Shown: piece after piece, positions 15,454 to 29,500 of the stretch
How the letters are laid out: each line of letters opens with the position of its first letter
Position numbering within the stretch: the first letter of the stretch is position 1
NCBI GenBank assembly: GCA_028752905.1
Contig: JAQNBH010000002.1
Location: forward strand, 31,542,238-31,606,237
Length of the DNA: 64,000 bases
Direction: 5' to 3'
From: Cladorhizidae sp. MBARI D1340-BT2
Lineage: Eukaryota > Porifera > Demospongiae > Poecilosclerida > Cladorhizidae
Program-made: the position numbers and the translations under genes
Notes under the pieces: generated by a model
The model's input: only the letters and a program-made list of their open reading frames with translations
What the model was told of the DNA's origin: nothing
The model's database searches: none

Positions 15454-18400
15454 CTATATATGCAAGTGAGAAGCAGACTTGTCTATATATGCAAGTGAGA
15501 AGCAGACTTGTCTATATATGCAAGTGAGAAGCAGACTTGTCTATATATGCAAGTGAGAAGCAGACTTGTCTATATATGCAAGTGAGAAGCAGACTTGTCT
15601 ATATATGCAAGTGAGAAGCAGACTTGTCTATATATGCAAGTGAGAAGCAGACTTGTCTATATATGCAAGTGAGAAGCAGACTTGTCTATATATGCAAGTG
15701 AGAAGCAGACTTGTCTATATATGCAAGTGAGAAGCAGACTTGTCTATATATGCAAGTGAGAAGCAGACTTGTCTATATATGCAAGTGAGAAGCAGACTTG
15801 TCTATATATGCAAGTGAGAAGCAGACTTGTCTATATATGCAAGTGAGAAGCAGACTTGTCTATATATGCAAGTGAGAAGCAGACTTGTCTATATATGCAA
15901 GTGAGAAGCAGACTTGTCTATATATGCAAGTGAGAAGCAGACTTGTCTATATATGCAAGTGAGAAGCAGACTTGTCTATATATGCAAGTGAGAAGCAGAC
16001 TTGTCTATATATGCAAGTGAGAAGCAGACTTGTCTATATATGCAAGTGAGAAGCAGACTTGTCTATATATGCAAGTGAGAAGCAGACTTGTCTATATATG
16101 CAAGTGAGAAGCAGACTTGTCTATATATGCAAGTGAGAAGCAGACTTGTCTATATATGCAAGTGAGAAGCAGACTTGTCTATATATGCAAGTGAGAAGCA
16201 GACTTGTCTATATATGCAAGTGAGAAGCAGACTTGTCTATATATGCAAGTGAGAAGCAGACTTGTCTATATATGCAAGTGAGAAGCAGACTTGTCTATAT
16301 ATGCAAGTGAGAAGCAGACTTGTCTATATATGCAAGTGAGAAGCAGACTTGTCTATATATGCAAGTGAGAAGCAGACTTGTCTATATATGCAAGTGAGAA
16401 GCAGACTTGTCTATATATGCAAGTGAGAAGCAGACTTGTCTATATATGCAAGTGAGAAGCAGACTTGTCTATATATGCAAGTGAGAAGCAGACTTGTCTA
16501 TATATGCAAGTGAGAAGCAGACTTGTCTATATATGCAAGTGAGAAGCAGACTTGTCTATATATGCAAGTGAGAAGCAGACTTGTCTATATATGCAAGTGA
16601 GAAGCAGACTTGTCTATATATGCAAGTGAGAAGCAGACTTGTCTATATATGCAAGTGAGAAGCAGACTTGTCTATATATGCAAGTGAGAAGCAGACTTGT
16701 CTATATATGCAAGTGAGAAGCAGACTTGTCTATATATGCAAGTGAGAAGCAGACTTGTCTATATATGCAAGTGAGAAGCAGACTTGTCTATATATGCAAG
16801 TGAGAAGCAGACTTGTCTATATATGCAAGTGAGAAGCAGACTTGTCTATATATGCAAGTGAGAAGCAGACTTGTCTATATATGCAAGTGAGAAGCAGACT
16901 TGTCTATATATGCAAGTGAGAAGCAGACTTGTCTATATATGCAAGTGAGAAGCAGACTTGTCTATATATGCAAGTGAGAAGCAGACTTGTCTATATATGC
17001 AAGTGAGAAGCAGACTTGTCTATATATGCAAGTGAGAAGCAGACTTGTCTATATATGCAAGTGAGAAGCAGACTTGTCTATATATGCAAGTGAGAAGCAG
17101 ACTTGTCTATATATGCAAGTGAGAAGCAGACTTGTCTATATATGCAAGTGAGAAGCAGACTTGTCTATATATGCAAGTGAGAAGCAGACTTGTCTATATA
17201 TGCAAGTGAGAAGCAGACTTGTCTATATATGCAAGTGAGAAGCAGACTTGTCTATATATGCAAGTGAGAAGCAGACTTGTCTATATATGCAAGTGAGAAG
17301 CAGACTTGTCTATATATGCAAGTGAGAAGCAGACTTGTCTATATATGCAAGTGAGAAGCAGACTTGTCTATATATGCAAGTGAGAAGCAGACTTGTCTAT
17401 ATATGCAAGTGAGAAGCAGACTTGTCTATATATGCAAGTGAGAAGCAGACTTGTCTATATATGCAAGTGAGAAGCAGACTTGTCTATATATGCAAGTGAG
17501 AAGCAGACTTGTCTATATATGCAAGTGAGAAGCAGACTTGTCTATATATGCAAGTGAGAAGCAGACTTGTCTATATATGCAAGTGAGAAGCAGACTTGTC
17601 TATATATGCAAGTGAGAAGCAGACTTGTCTATATATGCAAGTGAGAAGCAGACTTGTCTATATATGCAAGTGAGAAGCAGACTTGTCTATATATGCAAGT
17701 GAGAAGCAGACTTGTCTATATATGCAAGTGAGAAGCAGACTTGTCTATATATGCAAGTGAGAAGCAGACTTGTCTATATATGCAAGTGAGAAGCAGACTT
17801 GTCTATATATGCAAGTGAGAAGCAGACTTGTCTATATATGCAAGTGAGAAGCAGACTTGTCTATATATGCAAGTGAGAAGCAGACTTGTCTATATATGCA
17901 AGTGAGAAGCAGACTTGTCTATATATGCAAGTGAGAAGCAGACTTGTCTATATATGCAAGTGAGAAGCAGACTTGTCTATATATGCAAGTGAGAAGCAGA
18001 CTTGTCTATATATGCAAGTGAGAAGCAGACTTGTCTATATATGCAAGTGAGAAGCAGACTTGTCTATATATGCAAGTGAGAAGCAGACTTGTCTATATAT
18101 GCAAGTGAGAAGCAGACTTGTCTATATATGCAAGTGAGAAGCAGACTTGTCTATATATGCAAGTGAGAAGCAGACTTGTCTATATATGCAAGTGAGAAGC
18201 AGACTTGTCTATATATGCAAGTGAGAAGCAGACTTGTCTATATATGCAAGTGAGAAGCAGACTTGTCTATATATGCAAGTGAGAAGCAGACTTGTCTATA
18301 TATGCAAGTGAGAAGCAGACTTGTCTATATATGCAAGTGAGAAGCAGACTTGTCTATATATGCAAGTGAGAAGCAGACTTGTCTATATATGCAAGTGAGA

Positions 18401-21400
18401 AGCAGACTTGTCTATATATGCAAGTGAGAAGCAGACTTGTCTATATATGCAAGTGAGAAGCAGACTTGTCTATATATGCAAGTGAGAAGCAGACTTGTCT
18501 ATATATGCAAGTGAGAAGCAGACTTGTCTATATATGCAAGTGAGAAGCAGACTTGTCTATATATGCAAGTGAGAAGCAGACTTGTCTATATATGCAAGTG
18601 AGAAGCAGACTTGTCTATATATGCAAGTGAGAAGCAGACTTGTCTATATATGCAAGTGAGAAGCAGACTTGTCTATATATGCAAGTGAGAAGCAGACTTG
18701 TCTATATATGCAAGTGAGAAGCAGACTTGTCTATATATGCAAGTGAGAAGCAGACTTGTCTATATATGCAAGTGAGAAGCAGACTTGTCTATATATGCAA
18801 GTGAGAAGCAGACTTGTCTATATATGCAAGTGAGAAGCAGACTTGTCTATATATGCAAGTGAGAAGCAGACTTGTCTATATATGCAAGTGAGAAGCAGAC
18901 TTGTCTATATATGCAAGTGAGAAGCAGACTTGTCTATATATGCAAGTGAGAAGCAGACTTGTCTATATATGCAAGTGAGAAGCAGACTTGTCTATATATG
19001 CAAGTGAGAAGCAGACTTGTCTATATATGCAAGTGAGAAGCAGACTTGTCTATATATGCAAGTGAGAAGCAGACTTGTCTATATATGCAAGTGAGAAGCA
19101 GACTTGTCTATATATGCAAGTGAGAAGCAGACTTGTCTATATATGCAAGTGAGAAGCAGACTTGTCTATATATGCAAGTGAGAAGCAGACTTGTCTATAT
19201 ATGCAAGTGAGAAGCAGACTTGTCTATATATGCAAGTGAGAAGCAGACTTGTCTATATATGCAAGTGAGAAGCAGACTTGTCTATATATGCAAGTGAGAA
19301 GCAGACTTGTCTATATATGCAAGTGAGAAGCAGACTTGTCTATATATGCAAGTGAGAAGCAGACTTGTCTATATATGCAAGTGAGAAGCAGACTTGTCTA
19401 TATATGCAAGTGAGAAGCAGACTTGTCTATATATGCAAGTGAGAAGCAGACTTGTCTATATATGCAAGTGAGAAGCAGACTTGTCTATATATGCAAGTGA
19501 GAAGCAGACTTGTCTATATATGCAAGTGAGAAGCAGACTTGTCTATATATGCAAGTGAGAAGCAGACTTGTCTATATATGCAAGTGAGAAGCAGACTTGT
19601 CTATATATGCAAGTGAGAAGCAGACTTGTCTATATATGCAAGTGAGAAGCAGACTTGTCTATATATGCAAGTGAGAAGCAGACTTGTCTATATATGCAAG
19701 TGAGAAGCAGACTTGTCTATATATGCAAGTGAGAAGCAGACTTGTCTATATATGCAAGTGAGAAGCAGACTTGTCTATATATGCAAGTGAGAAGCAGACT
19801 TGTCTATATATGCAAGTGAGAAGCAGACTTGTCTATATATGCAAGTGAGAAGCAGACTTGTCTATATATGCAAGTGAGAAGCAGACTTGTCTATATATGC
19901 AAGTGAGAAGCAGACTTGTCTATATATGCAAGTGAGAAGCAGACTTGTCTATATATGCAAGTGAGAAGCAGACTTGTCTATATATGCAAGTGAGAAGCAG
20001 ACTTGTCTATATATGCAAGTGAGAAGCAGACTTGTCTATATATGCAAGTGAGAAGCAGACTTGTCTATATATGCAAGTGAGAAGCAGACTTGTCTATATA
20101 TGCAAGTGAGAAGCAGACTTGTCTATATATGCAAGTGAGAAGCAGACTTGTCTATATATGCAAGTGAGAAGCAGACTTGTCTATATATGCAAGTGAGAAG
20201 CAGACTTGTCTATATATGCAAGTGAGAAGCAGACTTGTCTATATATGCAAGTGAGAAGCAGACTTGTCTATATATGCAAGTGAGAAGCAGACTTGTCTAT
20301 ATATGCAAGTGAGAAGCAGACTTGTCTATATATGCAAGTGAGAAGCAGACTTGTCTATATATGCAAGTGAGAAGCAGACTTGTCTATATATGCAAGTGAG
20401 AAGCAGACTTGTCTATATATGCAAGTGAGAAGCAGACTTGTCTATATATGCAAGTGAGAAGCAGACTTGTCTATATATGCAAGTGAGAAGCAGACTTGTC
20501 TATATATGCAAGTGAGAAGCAGACTTGTCTATATATGCAAGTGAGAAGCAGACTTGTCTATATATGCAAGTGAGAAGCAGACTTGTCTATATATGCAAGT
20601 GAGAAGCAGACTTGTCTATATATGCAAGTGAGAAGCAGACTTGTCTATATATGCAAGTGAGAAGCAGACTTGTCTATATATGCAAGTGAGAAGCAGACTT
20701 GTCTATATATGCAAGTGAGAAGCAGACTTGTCTATATATGCAAGTGAGAAGCAGACTTGTCTATATATGCAAGTGAGAAGCAGACTTGTCTATATATGCA
20801 AGTGAGAAGCAGACTTGTCTATATATGCAAGTGAGAAGCAGACTTGTCTATATATGCAAGTGAGAAGCAGACTTGTCTATATATGCAAGTGAGAAGCAGA
20901 CTTGTCTATATATGCAAGTGAGAAGCAGACTTGTCTATATATGCAAGTGAGAAGCAGACTTGTCTATATATGCAAGTGAGAAGCAGACTTGTCTATATAT
21001 GCAAGTGAGAAGCAGACTTGTCTATATATGCAAGTGAGAAGCAGACTTGTCTATATATGCAAGTGAGAAGCAGACTTGTCTATATATGCAAGTGAGAAGC
21101 AGACTTGTCTATATATGCAAGTGAGAAGCAGACTTGTCTATATATGCAAGTGAGAAGCAGACTTGTCTATATATGCAAGTGAGAAGCAGACTTGTCTATA
21201 TATGCAAGTGAGAAGCAGACTTGTCTATATATGCAAGTGAGAAGCAGACTTGTCTATATATGCAAGTGAGAAGCAGACTTGTCTATATATGCAAGTGAGA
21301 AGCAGACTTGTCTATATATGCAAGTGAGAAGCAGACTTGTCTATATATGCAAGTGAGAAGCAGACTTGTCTATATATGCAAGTGAGAAGCAGACTTGTCT

Positions 21401-23283
21401 ATATATGCAAGTGAGAAGCAGACTTGTCTATATATGCAAGTGAGAAGCAGACTTGTCTATATATGCAAGTGAGAAGCAGACTTGTCTATATATGCAAGTG
21501 AGAAGCAGACTTGTCTATATATGCAAGTGAGAAGCAGACTTGTCTATATATGCAAGTGAGAAGCAGACTTGTCTATATATGCAAGTGAGAAGCAGACTTG
21601 TCTATATATGCAAGTGAGAAGCAGACTTGTCTATATATGCAAGTGAGAAGCAGACTTGTCTATATATGCAAGTGAGAAGCAGACTTGTCTATATATGCAA
21701 GTGAGAAGCAGACTTGTCTATATATGCAAGTGAGAAGCAGACTTGTCTATATATGCAAGTGAGAAGCAGACTTGTCTATATATGCAAGTGAGAAGCAGAC
21801 TTGTCTATATATGCAAGTGAGAAGCAGACTTGTCTATATATGCAAGTGAGAAGCAGACTTGTCTATATATGCAAGTGAGAAGCAGACTTGTCTATATATG
21901 CAAGTGAGAAGCAGACTTGTCTATATATGCAAGTGAGAAGCAGACTTGTCTATATATGCAAGTGAGAAGCAGACTTGTCTATATATGCAAGTGAGAAGCA
22001 GACTTGTCTATATATGCAAGTGAGAAGCAGACTTGTCTATATATGCAAGTGAGAAGCAGACTTGTCTATATATGCAAGTGAGAAGCAGACTTGTCTATAT
22101 ATGCAAGTGAGAAGCAGACTTGTCTATATATGCAAGTGAGAAGCAGACTTGTCTATATATGCAAGTGAGAAGCAGACTTGTCTATATATGCAAGTGAGAA
22201 GCAGACTTGTCTATATATGCAAGTGAGAAGCAGACTTGTCTATATATGCAAGTGAGAAGCAGACTTGTCTATATATGCAAGTGAGAAGCAGACTTGTCTA
22301 TATATGCAAGTGAGAAGCAGACTTGTCTATATATGCAAGTGAGAAGCAGACTTGTCTATATATGCAAGTGAGAAGCAGACTTGTCTATATATGCAAGTGA
22401 GAAGCAGACTTGTCTATATATGCAAGTGAGAAGCAGACTTGTCTATATATGCAAGTGAGAAGCAGACTTGTCTATATATGCAAGTGAGAAGCAGACTTGT
22501 CTATATATGCAAGTGAGAAGCAGACTTGTCTATATATGCAAGTGAGAAGCAGACTTGTCTATATATGCAAGTGAGAAGCAGACTTGTCTATATATGCAAG
22601 TGAGAAGCAGACTTGTCTATATATGCAAGTGAGAAGCAGACTTGTCTATATATGCAAGTGAGAAGCAGACTTGTCTATATATGCAAGTGAGAAGCAGACT
22701 TGTCTATATATGCAAGTGAGAAGCAGACTTGTCTATATATGCAAGTGAGAAGCAGACTTGTCTATATATGCAAGTGAGAAGCAGACTTGTCTATATATGC
22801 AAGTGAGAAGCAGACTTGTCTATATATGCAAGTGAGAAGCAGACTTGTCTATATATGCAAGTGAGAAGCAGACTTGTCTATATATGCAAGTGAGAAGCAG
22901 ACTTGTCTATATATGCAAGTGAGAAGCAGACTTGTCTATATATGCAAGTGAGAAGCAGACTTGTCTATATATGCAAGTGAGAAGCAGACTTGTCTATATA
23001 TGCAAGTGAGAAGCAGACTTGTCTATATATGCAAGTGAGAAGCAGACTTGTCTATATATGCAAGTGAGAAGCAGACTTGTCTATATATGCAAGTGAGAAG
23101 CAGACTTGTCTATATATGCAAGTGAGAAGCAGACTTGTCTATATATGCAAGTGAGAAGCAGACTTGTCTATATATGCAAGTGAGAAGCAGACTTGTCTAT
23201 ATATGCAAGTGAGAAGCAGACTTGTCTATATATGCAAGTGAGAAGCAGACTTGTCTATATATGCAAGTGAGAAGCAGACTTGT

Positions 23284-23310
23284 CTATATGCAAGTGAGAA
23301 GCAGACTTGT
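23284..23310. repeat. 27-bp variant satellite unit (third)
   Basis: The same TA loss again. It lies 271 units after the second variant (27 + 270 x 29 = 7,857 bases). Confidence 0.95.
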
Positions 23311-26300
23311 CTATATATGCAAGTGAGAAGCAGACTTGTCTATATATGCAAGTGAGAAGCAGACTTGTCTATATATGCAAGTGAGAAGCAGACTTGTCTA
23401 TATATGCAAGTGAGAAGCAGACTTGTCTATATATGCAAGTGAGAAGCAGACTTGTCTATATATGCAAGTGAGAAGCAGACTTGTCTATATATGCAAGTGA
23501 GAAGCAGACTTGTCTATATATGCAAGTGAGAAGCAGACTTGTCTATATATGCAAGTGAGAAGCAGACTTGTCTATATATGCAAGTGAGAAGCAGACTTGT
23601 CTATATATGCAAGTGAGAAGCAGACTTGTCTATATATGCAAGTGAGAAGCAGACTTGTCTATATATGCAAGTGAGAAGCAGACTTGTCTATATATGCAAG
23701 TGAGAAGCAGACTTGTCTATATATGCAAGTGAGAAGCAGACTTGTCTATATATGCAAGTGAGAAGCAGACTTGTCTATATATGCAAGTGAGAAGCAGACT
23801 TGTCTATATATGCAAGTGAGAAGCAGACTTGTCTATATATGCAAGTGAGAAGCAGACTTGTCTATATATGCAAGTGAGAAGCAGACTTGTCTATATATGC
23901 AAGTGAGAAGCAGACTTGTCTATATATGCAAGTGAGAAGCAGACTTGTCTATATATGCAAGTGAGAAGCAGACTTGTCTATATATGCAAGTGAGAAGCAG
24001 ACTTGTCTATATATGCAAGTGAGAAGCAGACTTGTCTATATATGCAAGTGAGAAGCAGACTTGTCTATATATGCAAGTGAGAAGCAGACTTGTCTATATA
24101 TGCAAGTGAGAAGCAGACTTGTCTATATATGCAAGTGAGAAGCAGACTTGTCTATATATGCAAGTGAGAAGCAGACTTGTCTATATATGCAAGTGAGAAG
24201 CAGACTTGTCTATATATGCAAGTGAGAAGCAGACTTGTCTATATATGCAAGTGAGAAGCAGACTTGTCTATATATGCAAGTGAGAAGCAGACTTGTCTAT
24301 ATATGCAAGTGAGAAGCAGACTTGTCTATATATGCAAGTGAGAAGCAGACTTGTCTATATATGCAAGTGAGAAGCAGACTTGTCTATATATGCAAGTGAG
24401 AAGCAGACTTGTCTATATATGCAAGTGAGAAGCAGACTTGTCTATATATGCAAGTGAGAAGCAGACTTGTCTATATATGCAAGTGAGAAGCAGACTTGTC
24501 TATATATGCAAGTGAGAAGCAGACTTGTCTATATATGCAAGTGAGAAGCAGACTTGTCTATATATGCAAGTGAGAAGCAGACTTGTCTATATATGCAAGT
24601 GAGAAGCAGACTTGTCTATATATGCAAGTGAGAAGCAGACTTGTCTATATATGCAAGTGAGAAGCAGACTTGTCTATATATGCAAGTGAGAAGCAGACTT
24701 GTCTATATATGCAAGTGAGAAGCAGACTTGTCTATATATGCAAGTGAGAAGCAGACTTGTCTATATATGCAAGTGAGAAGCAGACTTGTCTATATATGCA
24801 AGTGAGAAGCAGACTTGTCTATATATGCAAGTGAGAAGCAGACTTGTCTATATATGCAAGTGAGAAGCAGACTTGTCTATATATGCAAGTGAGAAGCAGA
24901 CTTGTCTATATATGCAAGTGAGAAGCAGACTTGTCTATATATGCAAGTGAGAAGCAGACTTGTCTATATATGCAAGTGAGAAGCAGACTTGTCTATATAT
25001 GCAAGTGAGAAGCAGACTTGTCTATATATGCAAGTGAGAAGCAGACTTGTCTATATATGCAAGTGAGAAGCAGACTTGTCTATATATGCAAGTGAGAAGC
25101 AGACTTGTCTATATATGCAAGTGAGAAGCAGACTTGTCTATATATGCAAGTGAGAAGCAGACTTGTCTATATATGCAAGTGAGAAGCAGACTTGTCTATA
25201 TATGCAAGTGAGAAGCAGACTTGTCTATATATGCAAGTGAGAAGCAGACTTGTCTATATATGCAAGTGAGAAGCAGACTTGTCTATATATGCAAGTGAGA
25301 AGCAGACTTGTCTATATATGCAAGTGAGAAGCAGACTTGTCTATATATGCAAGTGAGAAGCAGACTTGTCTATATATGCAAGTGAGAAGCAGACTTGTCT
25401 ATATATGCAAGTGAGAAGCAGACTTGTCTATATATGCAAGTGAGAAGCAGACTTGTCTATATATGCAAGTGAGAAGCAGACTTGTCTATATATGCAAGTG
25501 AGAAGCAGACTTGTCTATATATGCAAGTGAGAAGCAGACTTGTCTATATATGCAAGTGAGAAGCAGACTTGTCTATATATGCAAGTGAGAAGCAGACTTG
25601 TCTATATATGCAAGTGAGAAGCAGACTTGTCTATATATGCAAGTGAGAAGCAGACTTGTCTATATATGCAAGTGAGAAGCAGACTTGTCTATATATGCAA
25701 GTGAGAAGCAGACTTGTCTATATATGCAAGTGAGAAGCAGACTTGTCTATATATGCAAGTGAGAAGCAGACTTGTCTATATATGCAAGTGAGAAGCAGAC
25801 TTGTCTATATATGCAAGTGAGAAGCAGACTTGTCTATATATGCAAGTGAGAAGCAGACTTGTCTATATATGCAAGTGAGAAGCAGACTTGTCTATATATG
25901 CAAGTGAGAAGCAGACTTGTCTATATATGCAAGTGAGAAGCAGACTTGTCTATATATGCAAGTGAGAAGCAGACTTGTCTATATATGCAAGTGAGAAGCA
26001 GACTTGTCTATATATGCAAGTGAGAAGCAGACTTGTCTATATATGCAAGTGAGAAGCAGACTTGTCTATATATGCAAGTGAGAAGCAGACTTGTCTATAT
26101 ATGCAAGTGAGAAGCAGACTTGTCTATATATGCAAGTGAGAAGCAGACTTGTCTATATATGCAAGTGAGAAGCAGACTTGTCTATATATGCAAGTGAGAA
26201 GCAGACTTGTCTATATATGCAAGTGAGAAGCAGACTTGTCTATATATGCAAGTGAGAAGCAGACTTGTCTATATATGCAAGTGAGAAGCAGACTTGTCTA

Positions 26301-26500
26301 TATATGCAAGTGAGAAGCAGACTTGTCTATATATGCAAGTGAGAAGCAGACTTGTCTATATATGCAAGTGAGAAGCAGACTTGTCTATATATGCAAGTGA
26401 GAAGCAGACTTGTCTATATATGCAAGTGAGAAGCAGACTTGTCTATATATGCAAGTGAGAAGCAGACTTGTCTATATATGCAAGTGAGAAGCAGACTTGT

Positions 26501-29500
26501 CTTATATATGCAAGTGAGAAGCAGACTTGTCTATATATGCAAGTGAGAAGCAGACTTGTCTATATATGCAAGTGAGAAGCAGACTTGTCTATATATGCAA
26601 GTGAGAAGCAGACTTGTCTATATATGCAAGTGAGAAGCAGACTTGTCTATATATGCAAGTGAGAAGCAGACTTGTCTATATATGCAAGTGAGAAGCAGAC
26701 TTGTCTATATATGCAAGTGAGAAGCAGACTTGTCTATATATGCAAGTGAGAAGCAGACTTGTCTATATATGCAAGTGAGAAGCAGACTTGTCTATATATG
26801 CAAGTGAGAAGCAGACTTGTCTATATATGCAAGTGAGAAGCAGACTTGTCTATATATGCAAGTGAGAAGCAGACTTGTCTATATATGCAAGTGAGAAGCA
26901 GACTTGTCTATATATGCAAGTGAGAAGCAGACTTGTCTATATATGCAAGTGAGAAGCAGACTTGTCTATATATGCAAGTGAGAAGCAGACTTGTCTATAT
27001 ATGCAAGTGAGAAGCAGACTTGTCTATATATGCAAGTGAGAAGCAGACTTGTCTATATATGCAAGTGAGAAGCAGACTTGTCTATATATGCAAGTGAGAA
27101 GCAGACTTGTCCTATATATGCAAGTGAGAAGCAGACTTGTCTATATATGCAAGTGAGAAGCAGACTTGTCTATATATGCAAGTGAGAAGCAGACTTGTCT
27201 ATATATGCAAGTGAGAAGCAGACTTGTCTATATATGCAAGTGAGAAGCAGACTTGTCTATATATGCAAGTGTGAAGCAGACTTGTCTATATATGCAAGTG
27301 AGAAGCAGACTTGTCTATATATGCAAGTGAGAAGCAGACTTGTCTATATATGCAAGTGAGAAGCAGACTTGTCTATATATGCAAGTGAGAAGCAGACTTG
27401 TCTATATATGCAAGTGAGAAGCAGACTTGTCTATATATGCAAGTGAGAAGCAGACTTGTCTATATATGCAAGTGAGAAGCAGACTTGTCTATATATGCAA
27501 GTGAGAAGCAGACTTGTCTATATATGCAAGTGAGAAGCAGACTTGTCTATATATGCAAGTGAGAAGCAGACTTGTCTATATATGCAAGTGAGAAGCAGAC
27601 TTGTCTATATATGCAAGTGAGAAGCAGACTTGTCTATATATGCAAGTGAGAAGCAGACTTGTCTATATATGCAAGTGAGAAGCAGACTTGTCTATATATG
27701 CAAGTGAGAAGCAGACTTGTCTATATATGCAAGTGAGAAGCAGACTTGTCTATATATGCAAGTGAGAAGCAGACTTGTCTATATATGCAAGTGAGAAGCA
27801 GACTTGTCTATATATGCAAGTGAGAAGCAGACTTGTCTATATATGCAAGTGAGAAGCAGACTTGTCTATATATGCAAGTGAGAAGCAGACTTGTCTATAT
27901 ATGCAAGTGAGAAGCAGACTTGTCTATATATGCAAGTGAGAAGCAGACTTGTCTATATATGCAAGTGAGAAGCAGACTTGTCTATATATGCAAGTGAGAA
28001 GCAGACTTGTCTATATATGCAAGTGAGAAGCAGACTTGTCTATATATGCAAGTGAGAAGCAGACTTGTCTATATATGCAAGTGAGAAGCAGACTTGTCTA
28101 TATATGCAAGTGAGAAGCAGACTTGTCTATATATGCAAGTGAGAAGCAGACTTGTCTATATATGCAAGTGAGAAGCAGACTTGTCTATATATGCAAGTGA
28201 GAAGCAGACTTGTCTATATATGCAAGTGAGAAGCAGACTTGTCTATATATGCAAGTGAGAAGCAGACTTGTCTATATATGCAAGTGAGAAGCAGACTTGT
28301 CTATATAAGCAAGTGAGAAGCAGACTTTGTCTATATATGCAAGTGAGAAGCAGACTTGTCTATATATGCAAGTGAGAAGCAGACTTGTCTATATATGCAA
28401 GTGAGAAGCAGACTTTGTCTATATATGCAAGTGAGAAGCAGACTTGTCTATATATGCAAGTGAGAAGCAGACTTGTCTATATATGCAAGTGTGAAGCAGA
28501 CTTGTCTATATATGCAAGTGAGAAGCAGACTTGTCTATATATGCAAGTGAGAAGCAGACTTGTCTATATATGCAAGTGAGAAGCACACTTGTCTATATAT
28601 GCAAGTGAGAAGCAGACTTGTCTATATATGCAAGTGAGAAGCAGACTTGTCTATATATGCAAGTGAGAAGCAGCTTGTCTATATATGCAAGTGAGAAGCA
28701 GACTTGTCTATATATGCAAGTGAGAAGCAGACTTGTCTATATATGCAAGTGAGAAGCAGACTTGTCTATATATGCAAGTGAGAAGCAGGCTTGTCTATAT
28801 ATGCAAGTGAGAAGCAGACTTGTCTATATATGCAAGTGAGAAGCAGACTTGTCTATATATGCAAGTGAGAAGCAGACTTGTCTATATATGCAAGTGAGAA
28901 GCAGACTTGTCTATATATGCAAGTGAGAAGCAGACTTGTCTATATATGCAAGTGAGAAGCAGACTTGTCTATATATGCAAGTGAGAAGCAGACTTGTCTA
29001 TATATGCAAGTGAGAAGCAGGCTTGTCTATATATGCAAGTGAGAAGCAGACTTGTCTATATATGCAAGTGAGAAGCAGACTTGTCTATATATGCAAGTGA
29101 GAAGCAGACTTGTCTATATATGCAAGTGAGAAGCAGACTTGTCTATATATGCAAGTGGGAAGCAGACTTGTCTATATATGCAAGTGAGAAGCAGACTTGT
29201 CTATATATGCAAGTGAGAAGCAGACTTGTCTATATATGCAAGTGAGAAGCAGGCTTGTCTATATATGCAAGTGTGAAGCAGACTTGTCTATATATGCAAG
29301 TGAGAAGCAGACTTGTCTATATATGCAAGTGAGAAGCAGGCTTGTCTATATATGCAAGTGAGAAGCAGGCTTGTCTATATATGCAAGTGAGAAGCAGACT
29401 TGTCTATATATGCAAGTGAGAAGCAGGCTTGTCTATATATGCAAGTGAGAAGCAGACTTGTCTATATATGCAAGTGAGAAGCAGACTTGTCTATATATGC

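Noticed and set aside
28385..28579. 64-codon open frame in the satellite
   Set aside because: It exists only because two unit variants (an extra T and GTGTGAAG) remove stops; its translation is the satellite unit itself.
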